From: Alkalimarinus coralli | GTDB taxonomy: Bacteria > Pseudomonadota > Gammaproteobacteria > Pseudomonadales > Oleiphilaceae | Length of the DNA: 64,000 bases | Direction: 5' to 3' | Assembly (NCBI RefSeq): GCF_023650515.1 | Contig: NZ_CP096016.1 | Span: 1,636,001 to 1,700,000 of the forward strand | Shown: positions 16,149 through 25,251 of the stretch, piece after piece | How the letters are laid out: each line of letters starts with the position of its first letter | Position numbering within the stretch: position 1 is the stretch's first letter | Program-made: the position numbers and the translations under genes | Notes under the pieces: generated by a model | Database searches by the model: none | Told to the model about the DNA's origin: nothing | Seen by the model: only the letters and a program-made list of their open reading frames with translations

Positions 16149-17882
16149 ATGATTAACAGATTTAACATTGGTGTGCTTATACTCGTAAGCCTGCCTGCAT
16201 TTGCAGAAGACTATTATGTCCATCCAAGTGGCGGAGAAGGAAGCGGCAGCAAGAGTGACCCATGGAGCCTTAGCTACGCAAACGCTCAACTTAGACCTGG
16301 CGATAAAGCCATCCTGAGAGGGGGTAATTACAAAAATGAGCAGATCGCCCCTTCCCGCTCTGGAACCTCGGAATCCCAACGCATTATTTATCAAGCATAC
16401 CCCTCTGAAACCCCTGAATTCAGACCAACGAAATCAATTAACTCGCCTATGTCCCTGGTCGGCAAAAAATATATAACCATCGACGGAATAGATGCTGATG
16501 GAGGTGGAATCTATGAAGATAGTAAATACAACCAGTGGATACTCTTTGACGGAACCACCCATGTTATTTTGAAAAACTCGAAGCTCATGCGGTCTAAGGG
16601 ATATTCGGCGTTTCGGTTTATCAATAATTCAGATTACAACCAAATCCTTAACAATCACGTTGAATATAATGGTGTATGGAATGTTAAACCATGGAAGGGC
16701 GAATATGATGACTCCGGCAGTATGATGTGGATAAAGTCAGGCAATGACCACAACCTTATTCAGGGAAATGTATTTAAGAGATCTGGCCATGACTTAGGGC
16801 TCATAGAAGGAAGTTACAATGTGATTAGGGATAACTACTATGACAACTTTTGGGAAGTCTACGACGGCTCATCGTTTTCCTTTAAAAAAGGCGATATCAA
16901 GTCTGGTGATAAGGTGGGTAACCGAGCCATTGAGTTAAGGAAAGGCAAAAGGAACTTGGTTGAAAATAATATCTTTGCCAATATTCCTGAATCAGTAGAC
17001 CAGGCAGACGTGGGAATTACAAAAATTGGCGGTACATACCAGATCGTCAGAAGAAATTTCTTTATTAACTCTACCAGCCAGGGTGCAGCAATGCGCTCGG
17101 TTCTATTTAAGTCATCTCCAATCATCCAGTACAACAAGATATACAACAATACGTATTACAACATTGGGGGGCCTGCTTGGGAAGTAGCCTCATTTGACTC
17201 TCAATACAGCGCGCCCAAAAACAATGTGTTCAAAAATAACATTGTTTTTAAGGCCAGAAACAGGCCAACATCCAGCGGTAGAGATGTAGAGATTTACTTT
17301 GATAAAAGCCTCAAGGGCTATTACGGAGACCCCCACTTAGGCAATATTGTTGCTCACAACTGCATCGCCTATGACGAAAATGCCTCCAATCAGCAGGTTT
17401 TCAGTGGTGCTGATTCCCGGTCTTCGCTCGATAACTACGAAGACAATCACCCTAAAACATTTTTTAAGAATGTTCAGCAACAACCTGATTTTGTGAATAA
17501 ATCCCCTAGTTCGAGAGAACATTTTATGTTGTCTGATGGAAGCCGGTGCATTGATCAGGCGGGTGATTTGACCACCACACGATCCAAGGGTTCAGGTACA
17601 GTCGTCCCCGTTGATGATGCGAGTTATTTTAGTGACGGGAACGGCATTGTAGACGGTGATGTGATCGCTGTAGGCACGGAGCGCGTGACGGTAAAAGGCA
17701 TCGATATCAGCAGAAATGAAATCACCTTGGATCGAAGTATTTCCTGGTCAGACGGTGCAGGCGTTAACCTCGCTGTCTCTGATTATAAACTGGATATTGG
17801 AGCGCTTGAGCTTGAGGAGAAAGGTACCTCTACATCTCCACCTAAGCATCCAAAGATCGTTAATATAGATAGAGTTCAGTAG
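16149..17882 (+). CDS. Secreted right-handed parallel beta-helix protein (polysaccharide lyase/epimerase-like)
   Basis: From ATG 16149 the product is 577 residues with a signal peptide MINRFNIGVLILVSLPAFA cleaved before EDYYVHP. AAGAGGT lies 9 bases upstream; the GTG at 16098 would bury the signal, so it is not preferred. The start of the mature protein (YYVHPSGGEGSGS, DPWSL, GDKAILRGGNY) is typical of beta-helix proteins in EPS loci. Many short N/G-rich coils follow (LILN, NLIQGN, NVIRDN, NLVENN), as in PL6 chondroitinase-B/alginate lyases and C5-epimerases. The last 100 residues form a separate beta-rich tail. It probably binds, trims or epimerises the EPS in the periplasm or outside; the activity is unproven. 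Confidence 0.82.
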   Translation: MINRFNIGVLILVSLPAFAEDYYVHPSGGEGSGSKSDPWSLSYANAQLRPGDKAILRGGNYKNEQIAPSRSGTSESQRIIYQAYPSETPEFRPTKSINSPMSLVGKKYITIDGIDADGGGIYEDSKYNQWILFDGTTHVILKNSKLMRSKGYSAFRFINNSDYNQILNNHVEYNGVWNVKPWKGEYDDSGSMMWIKSGNDHNLIQGNVFKRSGHDLGLIEGSYNVIRDNYYDNFWEVYDGSSFSFKKGDIKSGDKVGNRAIELRKGKRNLVENNIFANIPESVDQADVGITKIGGTYQIVRRNFFINSTSQGAAMRSVLFKSSPIIQYNKIYNNTYYNIGGPAWEVASFDSQYSAPKNNVFKNNIVFKARNRPTSSGRDVEIYFDKSLKGYYGDPHLGNIVAHNCIAYDENASNQQVFSGADSRSSLDNYEDNHPKTFFKNVQQQPDFVNKSPSSREHFMLSDGSRCIDQAGDLTTTRSKGSGTVVPVDDASYFSDGNGIVDGDVIAVGTERVTVKGIDISRNEITLDRSISWSDGAGVNLAVSDYKLDIGALELEEKGTSTSPPKHPKIVNIDRVQ

Positions 17883-18021
17883 CGCCTTTTGACAAAAAGG
17901 GTACCGAATAATAGCGTACAAGGAGGTATGCGTTCGTTCTACCTGACTCTCGCAAACTATCACTTGTAGTAGCTCACTATTTCCAGCCAATCCTGATTTT
18001 AGTCGGTGAGCAATATGTTAG

Positions 18022-18888
18022 CTACCAAGACAATCGTTTATTAAGACTAGAGGTGTACTCTCCCTTTTTCTTCCAGAGTGCTCGTGGAGTGCAAAGCAAA
18101 GAGCGTAAGAAGTATTTAATGGATTTATAATACTGGTTTTCTTTATACGCCACTTCGAAGAACCGTAAATACCCTCTCGCGTATACCATCCTTTTATCTC
18201 GTGCACTCAGCGTGGCAATATCGTTTTCAAAGGTTCGCCAAAAGCGCGATATCCCCTGAATAACCGCCCGCATTGATGCATCACCGGAGTAGTGTTTTCT
18301 AAACAATGGCTCGTTCACTATATCAATACTGCCTTCTTTCATAAGCCTGATAACCAGTTCGATATCCTGATGGCGCATAAACGACGGATCAAAACCGTGT
18401 ATTTTATGAAAAACGTCGGCCTTTATTAGAAGTGCTGACGAGCTGACAATGCTGGCTTCTCCGCAAAACACTTCGCGAATAAATTGACCAGTATGGTTTT
18501 CGCCTAACACTTCAAGCTTATCGTTATGGGCTTTGCAGTAAACAGCTACACAGTTGTTAAGTTCAGAGTTTTCTATCTGCCTGACCTGGCTTAGTAGCTT
18601 ACTGGAATACCATTCGTCATCAGCATCAAGAAAAGCGATGTAATCTCCCGATGCGGCATTGGCGCCTGAGTTCCTGGCAGCTGACCCTCCGCTATTTTTC
18701 AAGTGCCTTATAAGCATGGCTTTATCTGAATAAAGTTCATTGAGTAGCGCCCAGGTGCCATCACTGGAGTGGTCATCGACCACAATAACCTCTGTATTTG
18801 GGTAGCTTTGACACAAGGCGCTATCTACAGTTTGCTGTATGGTATTTACACCGTTATATACCGGGATAACGATACTCACTTTTTTCAT
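18022..18888 (-). CDS. Glycosyltransferase family 2 protein
   Basis: A 288-residue GT-A enzyme with the N-terminal VSIVIPVYNGVNTIQQTVDSAL, VIVVDDHSSDGT (residues about 34-45) and FLDADDEW (DxD, about 88-95) motifs of GT2. The GFDPSFMRHQDIELVIRL block near 170 is the usual acceptor-side region. It is the last gene of a minus-strand operon (sulfotransferase, GT4, polymerase-like, GT2), 161 bases after the polymerase gene. AGGTG precedes the ATG. Donor sugar unknown. Confidence 0.93.
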   Translation of the reverse strand: MKKVSIVIPVYNGVNTIQQTVDSALCQSYPNTEVIVVDDHSSDGTWALLNELYSDKAMLIRHLKNSGGSAARNSGANAASGDYIAFLDADDEWYSSKLLSQVRQIENSELNNCVAVYCKAHNDKLEVLGENHTGQFIREVFCGEASIVSSSALLIKADVFHKIHGFDPSFMRHQDIELVIRLMKEGSIDIVNEPLFRKHYSGDASMRAVIQGISRFWRTFENDIATLSARDKRMVYARGYLRFFEVAYKENQYYKSIKYFLRSLLCTPRALWKKKGEYTSSLNKRLSW

Positions 18889-19049
18889 ATAACACCTGTT
18901 GCTTTTCTGCTCCCAGAGGCTTCAGGATGCCTGAGACCTAGAAAGGTCAATGCCGTGCTAACGAACATTCTGGTATTAGTCAGGGCTATGTCAGTTTATG
19001 ACTGCACTAGTGTAGTTCTATACCAGTGTGGGTCTAAACCAACTTGGAT

Positions 19050-20339
19050 CTATGCCGTTTTTGGCTCACCTGTAAAGCCATATTGCAAATACCGTCTACG
19101 CGATGCAATAACCCCTGAAAAGTACGCGACCAGATAGATAATTACATTTTCTACCAGGATATTTTTGTACATAAGCGAAACCGTAAAAATGACCATCACT
19201 GCCGCCCAGCCAATAGCAAAGTCACCCGATATCGTTTCAGATTTCGAAAGATAAATAGCATCAGAGAAAACAAAATAGCAGCCACACAGAATTAGTATTA
19301 ACCCGATAAGGCCTGTCTCCCAAATTAGATAGCCTATCGACGTAATATTAACGCCATACCGAACATGAGACTCGCTGTATTCACCTGAGAACTTTTCAGA
19401 AAACGAAGGAGCCACATTGCCGATACCCAACCCGAAGAAAAGTTTAGGTATGTTCTGACTCATATGGTTTAGCGCAATAACAATGCTGTCAAACTTACCG
19501 ATGGTTGTTACATCACCCTCGGTATTCTGCTTATACAGATATTTTTGCATCTTCCCTTCAGTCACAAAGTTAATAATATTTTGTTCTTTTTCTTCTTTGG
19601 GCTGGTGATATAGAGCGACAAATCCGCCAATTAGAAGGCTACTGATGCAAATCATCGGTAATATATTTTTAATTCTTGAGCGATTACTAATCATGGCAAA
19701 AAACATCGGTACAAATAACGCGATAGGCAGTAGGAAAAGCGTTCCTTTTGTCTCGTTAATAACCGTGGGCAAGAATAAAAACAAGGATAAAATGGCTAGC
19801 CACCGTAAGGGAATTCGGTTCTTGAAATAAAAACCAACAAGAATGGCAATCGAAGAAATCAACAGTATTGATAATATTGATGAGATACCGACCGTCCCGG
19901 ACACTACATCGCCGGTTAACTTGTTCGGGTACTGAATATAGCGCTGAAAATAGGCAAGCGGAACCTGTATCAACAATATGATAAGCACTACTTTAAATTG
20001 AACGCTAAGCTCTTTATCGGTTGAATAAAACAGTGCCGGCAAAAGGAAAAACGGTACAAACTTAAAGTGGTTTCTTATACCCGCAACAATAGCGCCGGGC
20101 TCAACATCGTTTAGTACAACCCCAATCACCGCCAGTAAGCAGAACAGTATAAAAATGAAGATATATTTGGCACTGATAAAAATCTGTTTACTGCGTACCC
20201 ACTCAAAGATGATAAGTACGGTAGCCAGACCTGATAGCAGCTCAGGAACTAACGCAATAGCACGCCCAGCCCCTGTTTGTGAGGCGATATAGTCAAAAAA
20301 GAATACTGCAATAATCAATGCATATACTAAACGTTGCAT
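19050..20339 (-). CDS. O-antigen ligase/polymerase-like membrane protein (Wzy family)
   Basis: A 429-residue, highly hydrophobic protein with about ten to twelve membrane segments and one larger periplasmic loop before the last third (FFGLGIGNVAPSFSEKFSGEYSE, near residues 300-325), the pattern of Wzy/WaaL proteins. It would polymerise undecaprenyl-linked repeat units in the periplasm. The neighbouring flippase, glycosyltransferases and Wzz-like gene support a Wzx/Wzy-dependent pathway. AGAGGTAACGCGT precedes the ATG. Sequence divergence in this family is high, so a ligase role is not excluded. Confidence 0.85.
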   Translation of the reverse strand: MQRLVYALIIAVFFFDYIASQTGAGRAIALVPELLSGLATVLIIFEWVRSKQIFISAKYIFIFILFCLLAVIGVVLNDVEPGAIVAGIRNHFKFVPFFLLPALFYSTDKELSVQFKVVLIILLIQVPLAYFQRYIQYPNKLTGDVVSGTVGISSILSILLISSIAILVGFYFKNRIPLRWLAILSLFLFLPTVINETKGTLFLLPIALFVPMFFAMISNRSRIKNILPMICISSLLIGGFVALYHQPKEEKEQNIINFVTEGKMQKYLYKQNTEGDVTTIGKFDSIVIALNHMSQNIPKLFFGLGIGNVAPSFSEKFSGEYSESHVRYGVNITSIGYLIWETGLIGLILILCGCYFVFSDAIYLSKSETISGDFAIGWAAVMVIFTVSLMYKNILVENVIIYLVAYFSGVIASRRRYLQYGFTGEPKTA

Positions 20340-20372
20340 ACGCGTTACCTCTATCAGCAGGTTGCTTCATCC

Positions 20373-21608
20373 TTATGGTGTATGACACAGGTTAAGGTAG
20401 GTTTCCTCTAATTTGTCTGCGATCACGTTATAACTGCGCTTTTCCAATACATATTGCCGGGCGTTACGCCCCATTTCTTGTGCTGTATCGGGGTTGTTAA
20501 GCAGATAAACAATCGCTTCAGAAAACTTGTTTTCATCATAAGGCACGCATATTCCACCACCACTTTCTGCTATAACGAGACGCTGTTCGGGGTGGTCGTT
20601 TGCTACCACCGCAGCCCCCATTGCCATATATTCAATGAGCTTCGTTGGCGAAGTCGAGTTCAGAATGGGCGTTGGAAAAAAGGGAGATAAACAGACATCT
20701 GACTCTTTCACATAGGCCAGCGCCTGCTCTCTTGGCAAAAAGCCGGTGAACACAACGTCGTTAGAGACTCCGAGTCTTGCTGCTTCAAACTCAAGCAATT
20801 TGCGGTCAGATGGGTCGTCTCCATCGCCAACGAAATAGAGCATAGAATGGGGTAATACGTCTCTAACCTTTGCGAAAACACTCACCACAAATTCAAGTTT
20901 TCGTGTTTTGTTTAAGGTGCCAAGATAGACGATTGCAAACCGGCTTTTATCAACCAAACAGTCTTCTGTGGCTGGCGTTACGCTGACATTCTCAACAGAC
21001 ACCCCCATGGGTACGGCTGTGAGTTTTTCTAAAGGAACGCCCTCTTCAGCGACATCACTCTTCATCTTCTCACTCTGCACAAAAATGTGATCCGCATAAC
21101 GACCAATCATGTGATAGAGGACAAATTTAAGAACTTGCCCCTGAATGTAGCTGTAAACAGGGTAGCGGGCTGTCCCCTCTTTTACGTTCAGAAGCGCCTC
21201 TTCTGGATAAGGGAACGACAACCAGAAAAAGAATCGTGTGCCATAAATTTTTGAAGCCACCAAACCAATGAGCGCAGAAATAAATTTATCTTTTACCTGA
21301 ATAAAATCGTACCGCTCTTTGTTCGCCAAACTGAATAAACGCAGGTCATTAAGAATTCCAAAGCAGTGCTTTTTCACTCGAGCCAATCTGGTGGTGCCAT
21401 TGTTAGTACGGCCTACCCAAACGTCTCCGCCGCTCCAGCGCGTTGAATATGCAGAACGGCAGTCGTTGCCAGATTGCAGTAGCCAATCAATCTCATGGCC
21501 CTTTGAAACCATTTTATCGCCAAATAAGTCGGCAACATCCACTCGAAACGTCGGATACTTATCCTTAGAGATAAACAGCATTTTGAACTTCTGATTTTTA
21601 GTGTCCAT
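20373..21608 (-). CDS. Glycosyltransferase family 4 protein
   Basis: From ATG 21608 about 411 residues. The GT-B core shows LFISKDKYPTFRVDVADLFGDKM at the N-terminus and, in the C-terminal domain, AIVYLGTLNKTRKLEFVVSVFAKV, VGDGDD, and LNSTSPTKLIEYMAMGAAVVANDHPEQRLV. TAGGTGG lies six bases before this ATG; the frame also has an upstream GTG at 21617 that directly abuts the preceding stop. It lies between the sulfotransferase and the polymerase-like gene in the same operon. Donor sugar unknown. Confidence 0.9.
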   Translation of the reverse strand: MDTKNQKFKMLFISKDKYPTFRVDVADLFGDKMVSKGHEIDWLLQSGNDCRSAYSTRWSGGDVWVGRTNNGTTRLARVKKHCFGILNDLRLFSLANKERYDFIQVKDKFISALIGLVASKIYGTRFFFWLSFPYPEEALLNVKEGTARYPVYSYIQGQVLKFVLYHMIGRYADHIFVQSEKMKSDVAEEGVPLEKLTAVPMGVSVENVSVTPATEDCLVDKSRFAIVYLGTLNKTRKLEFVVSVFAKVRDVLPHSMLYFVGDGDDPSDRKLLEFEAARLGVSNDVVFTGFLPREQALAYVKESDVCLSPFFPTPILNSTSPTKLIEYMAMGAAVVANDHPEQRLVIAESGGGICVPYDENKFSEAIVYLLNNPDTAQEMGRNARQYVLEKRSYNVIADKLEETYLNLCHTP

Positions 21609-21617
21609 TTTGACCAC

Positions 21618-22397
21618 CTAAGCGTTAAACGCATATGACCTTGCACGCTGGTATATAGGCGTGCAAAGTTGATCGATGACATCACGTTGTTTCCGGGATA
21701 GCTTGTCCGACTTACTCATACTTTTTGAGCTTAAAATATTGCTATAACTGGCTTTGTAATCGAGGCCAATAAAATCGTACACTCGCATAAGTGCACTCTT
21801 TTTATCCCGAATCATGTTGTCGTAATCAATGACCAGCAGCCGGTCATTCAGTTCTTTGTCGATATCAAAAAGCTGCGAGACCTTTCCGTTATATGCCAGA
21901 CAGGCCCTCTTAACCTTAGGAATCGTAAAGTGACCAAAACGATTAAACGTTGTCAGTTCCTGAGGTGATAAATACTGTGTGCCACAGGCTTCAAAAAGCT
22001 CATTAAAGGCAAAGCGACGCCAGTTATAAAGAATGGAGCATACGACTGAATGAGGGTTTCTAACCACCCAGATCAGTTTAAAGCGCTCGTTATGCGAGAA
22101 GTATTCTGGGTAGCTCTCATTTAAATAAGTGGTTTGAAAACAATAGCGACCAGCGCGTGTTGTTGAATGATAACCAGACAAAATAAGGGCTGCATCAAGC
22201 TCACTATCTCGGCCAGTCACAAAATTAACCATACCGTTGCTGGCGGTAATCAAGTTCGAAAGCACGGTTGTGCCTGAGCGCTGGCAGCCAGACACCAAAA
22301 CGGCATCAGGAAAATCACCAAGATTTTTGAGTAAACGGGCGCCTTCTTTACGTCTTATATGGCGGGCAAACTTCGGCCAGGTATGAATAGCTTTCAT
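21618..22397 (-). CDS. PAPS-dependent sulfotransferase family protein
   Basis: A 259-residue protein with the 5'-phosphosulfate-binding loop SGCQRSGTTVLSNL (about residues 36-49) and the 3'-phosphate-binding segment LIWVVRNPHSVVCSIL (about 107-122), plus a conserved DYDNMIRDKKSALMRVYDFIGLDY region. This is the Sulfotransfer_1/3-type fold used for carbohydrate sulfation. It is first in a four-gene operon with two glycosyltransferases and the polymerase-like gene, so polymer or repeat-unit sulfation is the natural inference. Some bacterial members act on other acceptors. Confidence 0.85.
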   Translation of the reverse strand: MKAIHTWPKFARHIRRKEGARLLKNLGDFPDAVLVSGCQRSGTTVLSNLITASNGMVNFVTGRDSELDAALILSGYHSTTRAGRYCFQTTYLNESYPEYFSHNERFKLIWVVRNPHSVVCSILYNWRRFAFNELFEACGTQYLSPQELTTFNRFGHFTIPKVKRACLAYNGKVSQLFDIDKELNDRLLVIDYDNMIRDKKSALMRVYDFIGLDYKASYSNILSSKSMSKSDKLSRKQRDVIDQLCTPIYQRARSYAFNA

Positions 22398-22874
22398 GTA
22401 ATGTCTTCATCAACCAATGATTAGTTTGATACTCCCCTTACCAACCAATACAGAGGGTATGGTGAGACCTACAACCAAAAATTCCGGGTGTTGAATTCAA
22501 CAATTAGCCGAGGTGGTTTCTTATTATTAGGTACTGATTTTTAGATTGACTACTTCAATTTTTGCTTCTTACGCCATCTGCTTTATTAAGCAATGGTGCA
22601 TTTTCTTTTAACTACAACTCCAGCGATAACGCTATCGCACATGGTTGTTCCATTCGCTACTGGCATGATAACCAACAGGAACACCTCATAGCGTTACGGC
22701 TACACTTCCAGATTAGTCCATATTTGACTGTACATCAAATAACCTACATTAAAACCCTATTCCACACCCAAACGCAACGGAGACAACTGGGCGAAACCTT
22801 AACCCGCTCATTAAAACAGAGCCCATAGCTGTCACCCTAGCGGCATTTGCTGCTATAATTACGAACCTCACAAA
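22398..22874. other. Intergenic region with gene remnant
   Basis: The region has a short hairpin at about 22624-22639 and a degraded copy of part of the neighbouring orphan gene (22739-22818, separate entry). An open frame at 22562-22828 is produced by reading that remnant in the wrong direction and is not called. Confidence 0.5.
22739..22818 (-). pseudogene. Degraded, frameshifted copy of part of the 23779-24771 gene
   Basis: On the minus strand 22818-22739 reads FNERVKVSPS, then after a one-base insertion VSVAFGCGIGF, then NVGY. This parallels FSELIKVSPSVSVAFGVGLGLDFNVGY encoded at about 24522-24442. DNA identity is high across CAAACGCAACGGAGAC and flanking bases, while a frameshift, a small deletion and a downstream stop destroy the frame. 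It is the remnant of a second copy of the same gene family, in the same orientation as the intact copy. Confidence 0.7.
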
Positions 22875-22910
22875 TTGAAAACGGATTTCAATTATTCAAG
22901 GAAGACATGG

Positions 22911-23771
22911 ATGAATCCCTCCCTTAAAGCCATCGCGCTGCTATCTACAGCACTCCTTACCGCCTGTACCTCAACCGAAGACAAAGTGAAAGACCTGCTA
23001 CAGCGTCATATGGACGCCTTTGTGTTTGTAGAGGGTGGATCATTTATGATGGGGAACCCGGGATTAGGTTGGGCTTTAGGAGCAGACGCCTATCCAGCCC
23101 ATAAAGTCACGCTGGATAGTTTTTCTATTCAGAAGTATGAAGTGACTCAAGGGGATATGGACCTGTTTATGGAGGTGACAGGGTACACATCTAATTATGA
23201 GCTTTATAAGCAAACTCGAGACATGGCTCCCGACAGGTTCTCTAAAGAACTACCAGCTGTTGTGACTTGGGATGATGCCATGGCTTTCTGCAATTGGATA
23301 GGTATCAGCACAAAAAAGACTATAGGGCTTCCTACAGAAGCTCAATGGGAATATGCGGCTCGCTCAAGAGGAAAAATGTATCGCTTTGCCACTGATACTG
23401 GTGAAGCAGTTGCAGATATAAACATGGCACCAGCGTCAAAGTTAGACTTAATTAACCCAAAGTCTCTGCCCCACCCTCCTGGGCACTTTCCCGCTAACCC
23501 GCTAGGCTTATATGATATGTCTGGCAATGCAATCGAATGGGTATCAGACAACTATCAACCAGACTTTTACTTATATTCACCGGAATACAACCCCAAAGGG
23601 CCCGCGAAAGGAAAAGAGCACGACCCTGCACAAACAAACATACACCCACAAAAAGTCCTGCGAGGAGGGAGGTTTTATGACTTTTGGGGCAATACAACCG
23701 TTTCTCGCATGAGCGGGCCAAAAAACCTCCTAGGGCTAGACACTGGGTTTAGGTGTATGAAAAAAGATTAA
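22911..23771 (+). CDS. Formylglycine-generating enzyme (SUMF1/EgtB/PvdO)-like lipoprotein
   Basis: From ATG 22911 (AAGGAAG upstream) the product is 286 residues with a lipoprotein signal MNPSLKAIALLSTALLTAC. The mature part is a full SUMF1/FGE-sulfatase domain: FVEGGSFMMGN, FSIQKYEVTQGDMDLFM, PAVVTWDDAMAFCNWIG, GLPTEAQWEYAARSRG, NPLGLYDMSGNAIEWVSDNY and a C-terminal VLRGGRFYD...GFRCM. Most lipoprotein members lack sulfatase-activating cysteines and have unknown roles. Here it sits head-on against an orphan minus-strand gene. Although the EPS may be sulfated, no sulfatase is in the window, so a sulfatase-activating role is not supported. Confidence 0.85.
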   Translation: MNPSLKAIALLSTALLTACTSTEDKVKDLLQRHMDAFVFVEGGSFMMGNPGLGWALGADAYPAHKVTLDSFSIQKYEVTQGDMDLFMEVTGYTSNYELYKQTRDMAPDRFSKELPAVVTWDDAMAFCNWIGISTKKTIGLPTEAQWEYAARSRGKMYRFATDTGEAVADINMAPASKLDLINPKSLPHPPGHFPANPLGLYDMSGNAIEWVSDNYQPDFYLYSPEYNPKGPAKGKEHDPAQTNIHPQKVLRGGRFYDFWGNTTVSRMSGPKNLLGLDTGFRCMKKD

Positions 23772-23778
23772 TCTGCGG

Positions 23779-24771
23779 TTATTCTAAAAAAGCAGAAGTT
23801 CCCCCTCTATTTTGAAGCCAGATACGGGCCTTGCTTTTTTGTTTAGATTGAAAAAGTAAGTAATCAAAGATTTTCTTAAAGTTCTTAATGAGTATATCTG
23901 AGCGCCCTTTGCTTTCTTCCCCACCCATCAAACGTAGTATCTCTATAAGTTCTCTTTCAGAGCGGATACTTTCTAACAACCTCATGCAGGCTGCCGCTTG
24001 AAGCTCATCATCAAGCAAAAGACTACCAGCTTCAAAAAGATATGTATTGGAAACCCGATTCAATACTCTGGCCTTTGCTATTGGTGTCATATAGGAGACT
24101 CTTTCCGTGCCAGACAATATTCTACGACACTCATCTTTAACTGTTTTTTGTGCCAAAGAAACCTTTTTCCAATAAGTTGATAACTCTAACTCCGTCATCG
24201 ACACTAAAGACTCAAGCGTTCTATCTAGATTTAAATACAGCTCCGTAATCTTCGATATCATGTCAAACGCAGCCTCAGACAGCCACTCCAAAAACCGAAA
24301 ATCCGACGCCTCCAGCGCATGCCGTACAAACTTAATCAGCTCAACGACCTGCTCTACACTTAACTCTGCTGCCACACCACCCGCCCCGCCAGGGCCACAC
24401 ACCAACTGAGCGCTCAACTCAGCAACAAACTTGCCTCGGGAATACCCGACATTGAAATCCAGCCCTAACCCTACACCAAACGCAACGGAGACGCTGGGCG
24501 AGACCTTTATCAGCTCGCTAAAATCAGCTAGTGTTGGCTGAACGACCCTGCCAGATTGCTGCCTGCTTTGGCTCACAGGTTTCGCCCACTCGATTTTAAG
24601 CTCTGCTTCATTCTTTAGCATGCCTCCAGCAAACACGTTACCGTTCATCTCGCCGCCAACACTCAGATCGCCAGGCTTTGTTTGTACCAGTAATTTAGTC
24701 GATAACATGGCGCACGCAGGTGGTGCAATGCCAGGCATTTTCTTTGGATTTTCTTTACAGAGAGAGGTCAT
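23779..24771 (-). CDS. Orphan protein of unknown function, resembling part of a larger effector-type protein
   Basis: A 330-residue protein with a good ribosome site (AAGGATG, 7 bases from the ATG), so it is likely expressed as such. Residues about 95-145 are unusual: a glycine-rich amphipathic stretch (SVAFGVGLGLDFNVGYSRGKFVAELSAQLVCGPGGAGG), followed by helical VEQVVELIKFVRHALEASDFRFLEW. The second half is helical and charged. No signal peptide or known catalytic motif is seen. The glycine-rich/helical block reminds me of C-terminal regions of large type VI-associated proteins, but I cannot confirm this. A broken second copy of this block lies at 22739-22818, which suggests a shuffled, multi-copy cassette, with the lipoprotein between. 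Confidence 0.55.
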   Translation of the reverse strand: MTSLCKENPKKMPGIAPPACAMLSTKLLVQTKPGDLSVGGEMNGNVFAGGMLKNEAELKIEWAKPVSQSRQQSGRVVQPTLADFSELIKVSPSVSVAFGVGLGLDFNVGYSRGKFVAELSAQLVCGPGGAGGVAAELSVEQVVELIKFVRHALEASDFRFLEWLSEAAFDMISKITELYLNLDRTLESLVSMTELELSTYWKKVSLAQKTVKDECRRILSGTERVSYMTPIAKARVLNRVSNTYLFEAGSLLLDDELQAAACMRLLESIRSERELIEILRLMGGEESKGRSDILIKNFKKIFDYLLFQSKQKSKARIWLQNRGGTSAFLE

Positions 24772-25251
24772 TTAGCATCCTTGCTGAGTGGTCAATATTG
24801 TTGGGGTTGGGGGTTAGCCCATGGTTATTCATAGACTGGTTAATATTGTATTTATTTCATTACCATTCATCCTGATTGGTAATGGCAGATTATAGATTAT
24901 AAGGGCCGTAAAAGTAACCGATACTGGATTAAGTAAAGCGTCTATTGAGATGATATAAACATATTGGCGTATTGATTCTTTGCAACAAAATATGCATTTG
25001 AACAGGCATTTTGCTGAAACCCCATTTGCCATTTTGGGAAATTACAGCGCAATACAGTGGTTACCGGTGAAAAACACCATAATACCAAGATAAACAGCCC
25101 TTACAGTATATTTGAACTAGACTATAAGCATCACAACAACAATAACTTTTATAAAAACAACGGCAATTTATTGATTCAGTTTCGTTTTAATTTCCAAGTA
25201 AAGCCCACTTAGTCGTATCGCTACGCTGCAACCGTTGCAAGGCTGTATAAG
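24772..25251. other. AT-rich intergenic region
   Basis: About 480 bases between the divergent orphan gene and the flippase. No gene, motif match or repeat is convincing; promoters for both genes presumably lie here. Its higher AT content than the flanking genes fits a junction of transferred segments. Confidence 0.4.

Noticed and set aside
22624-22639. GCGATA-ACGC-TATCGC hairpin as part of an integron attC or IS end
   Set aside because: Six-base stem only; no integrase, transposase or core site is seen nearby.
22562-22828. Open frame of 88 codons
   Set aside because: It covers the degraded remnant in the opposite direction, has no ribosome site and no recognisable protein pattern.
23779-24771. 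Calling the orphan gene a confirmed type VI effector
   Set aside because: There is only a remembered resemblance of one block; no VgrG, Hcp, PAAR or catalytic motif is present.
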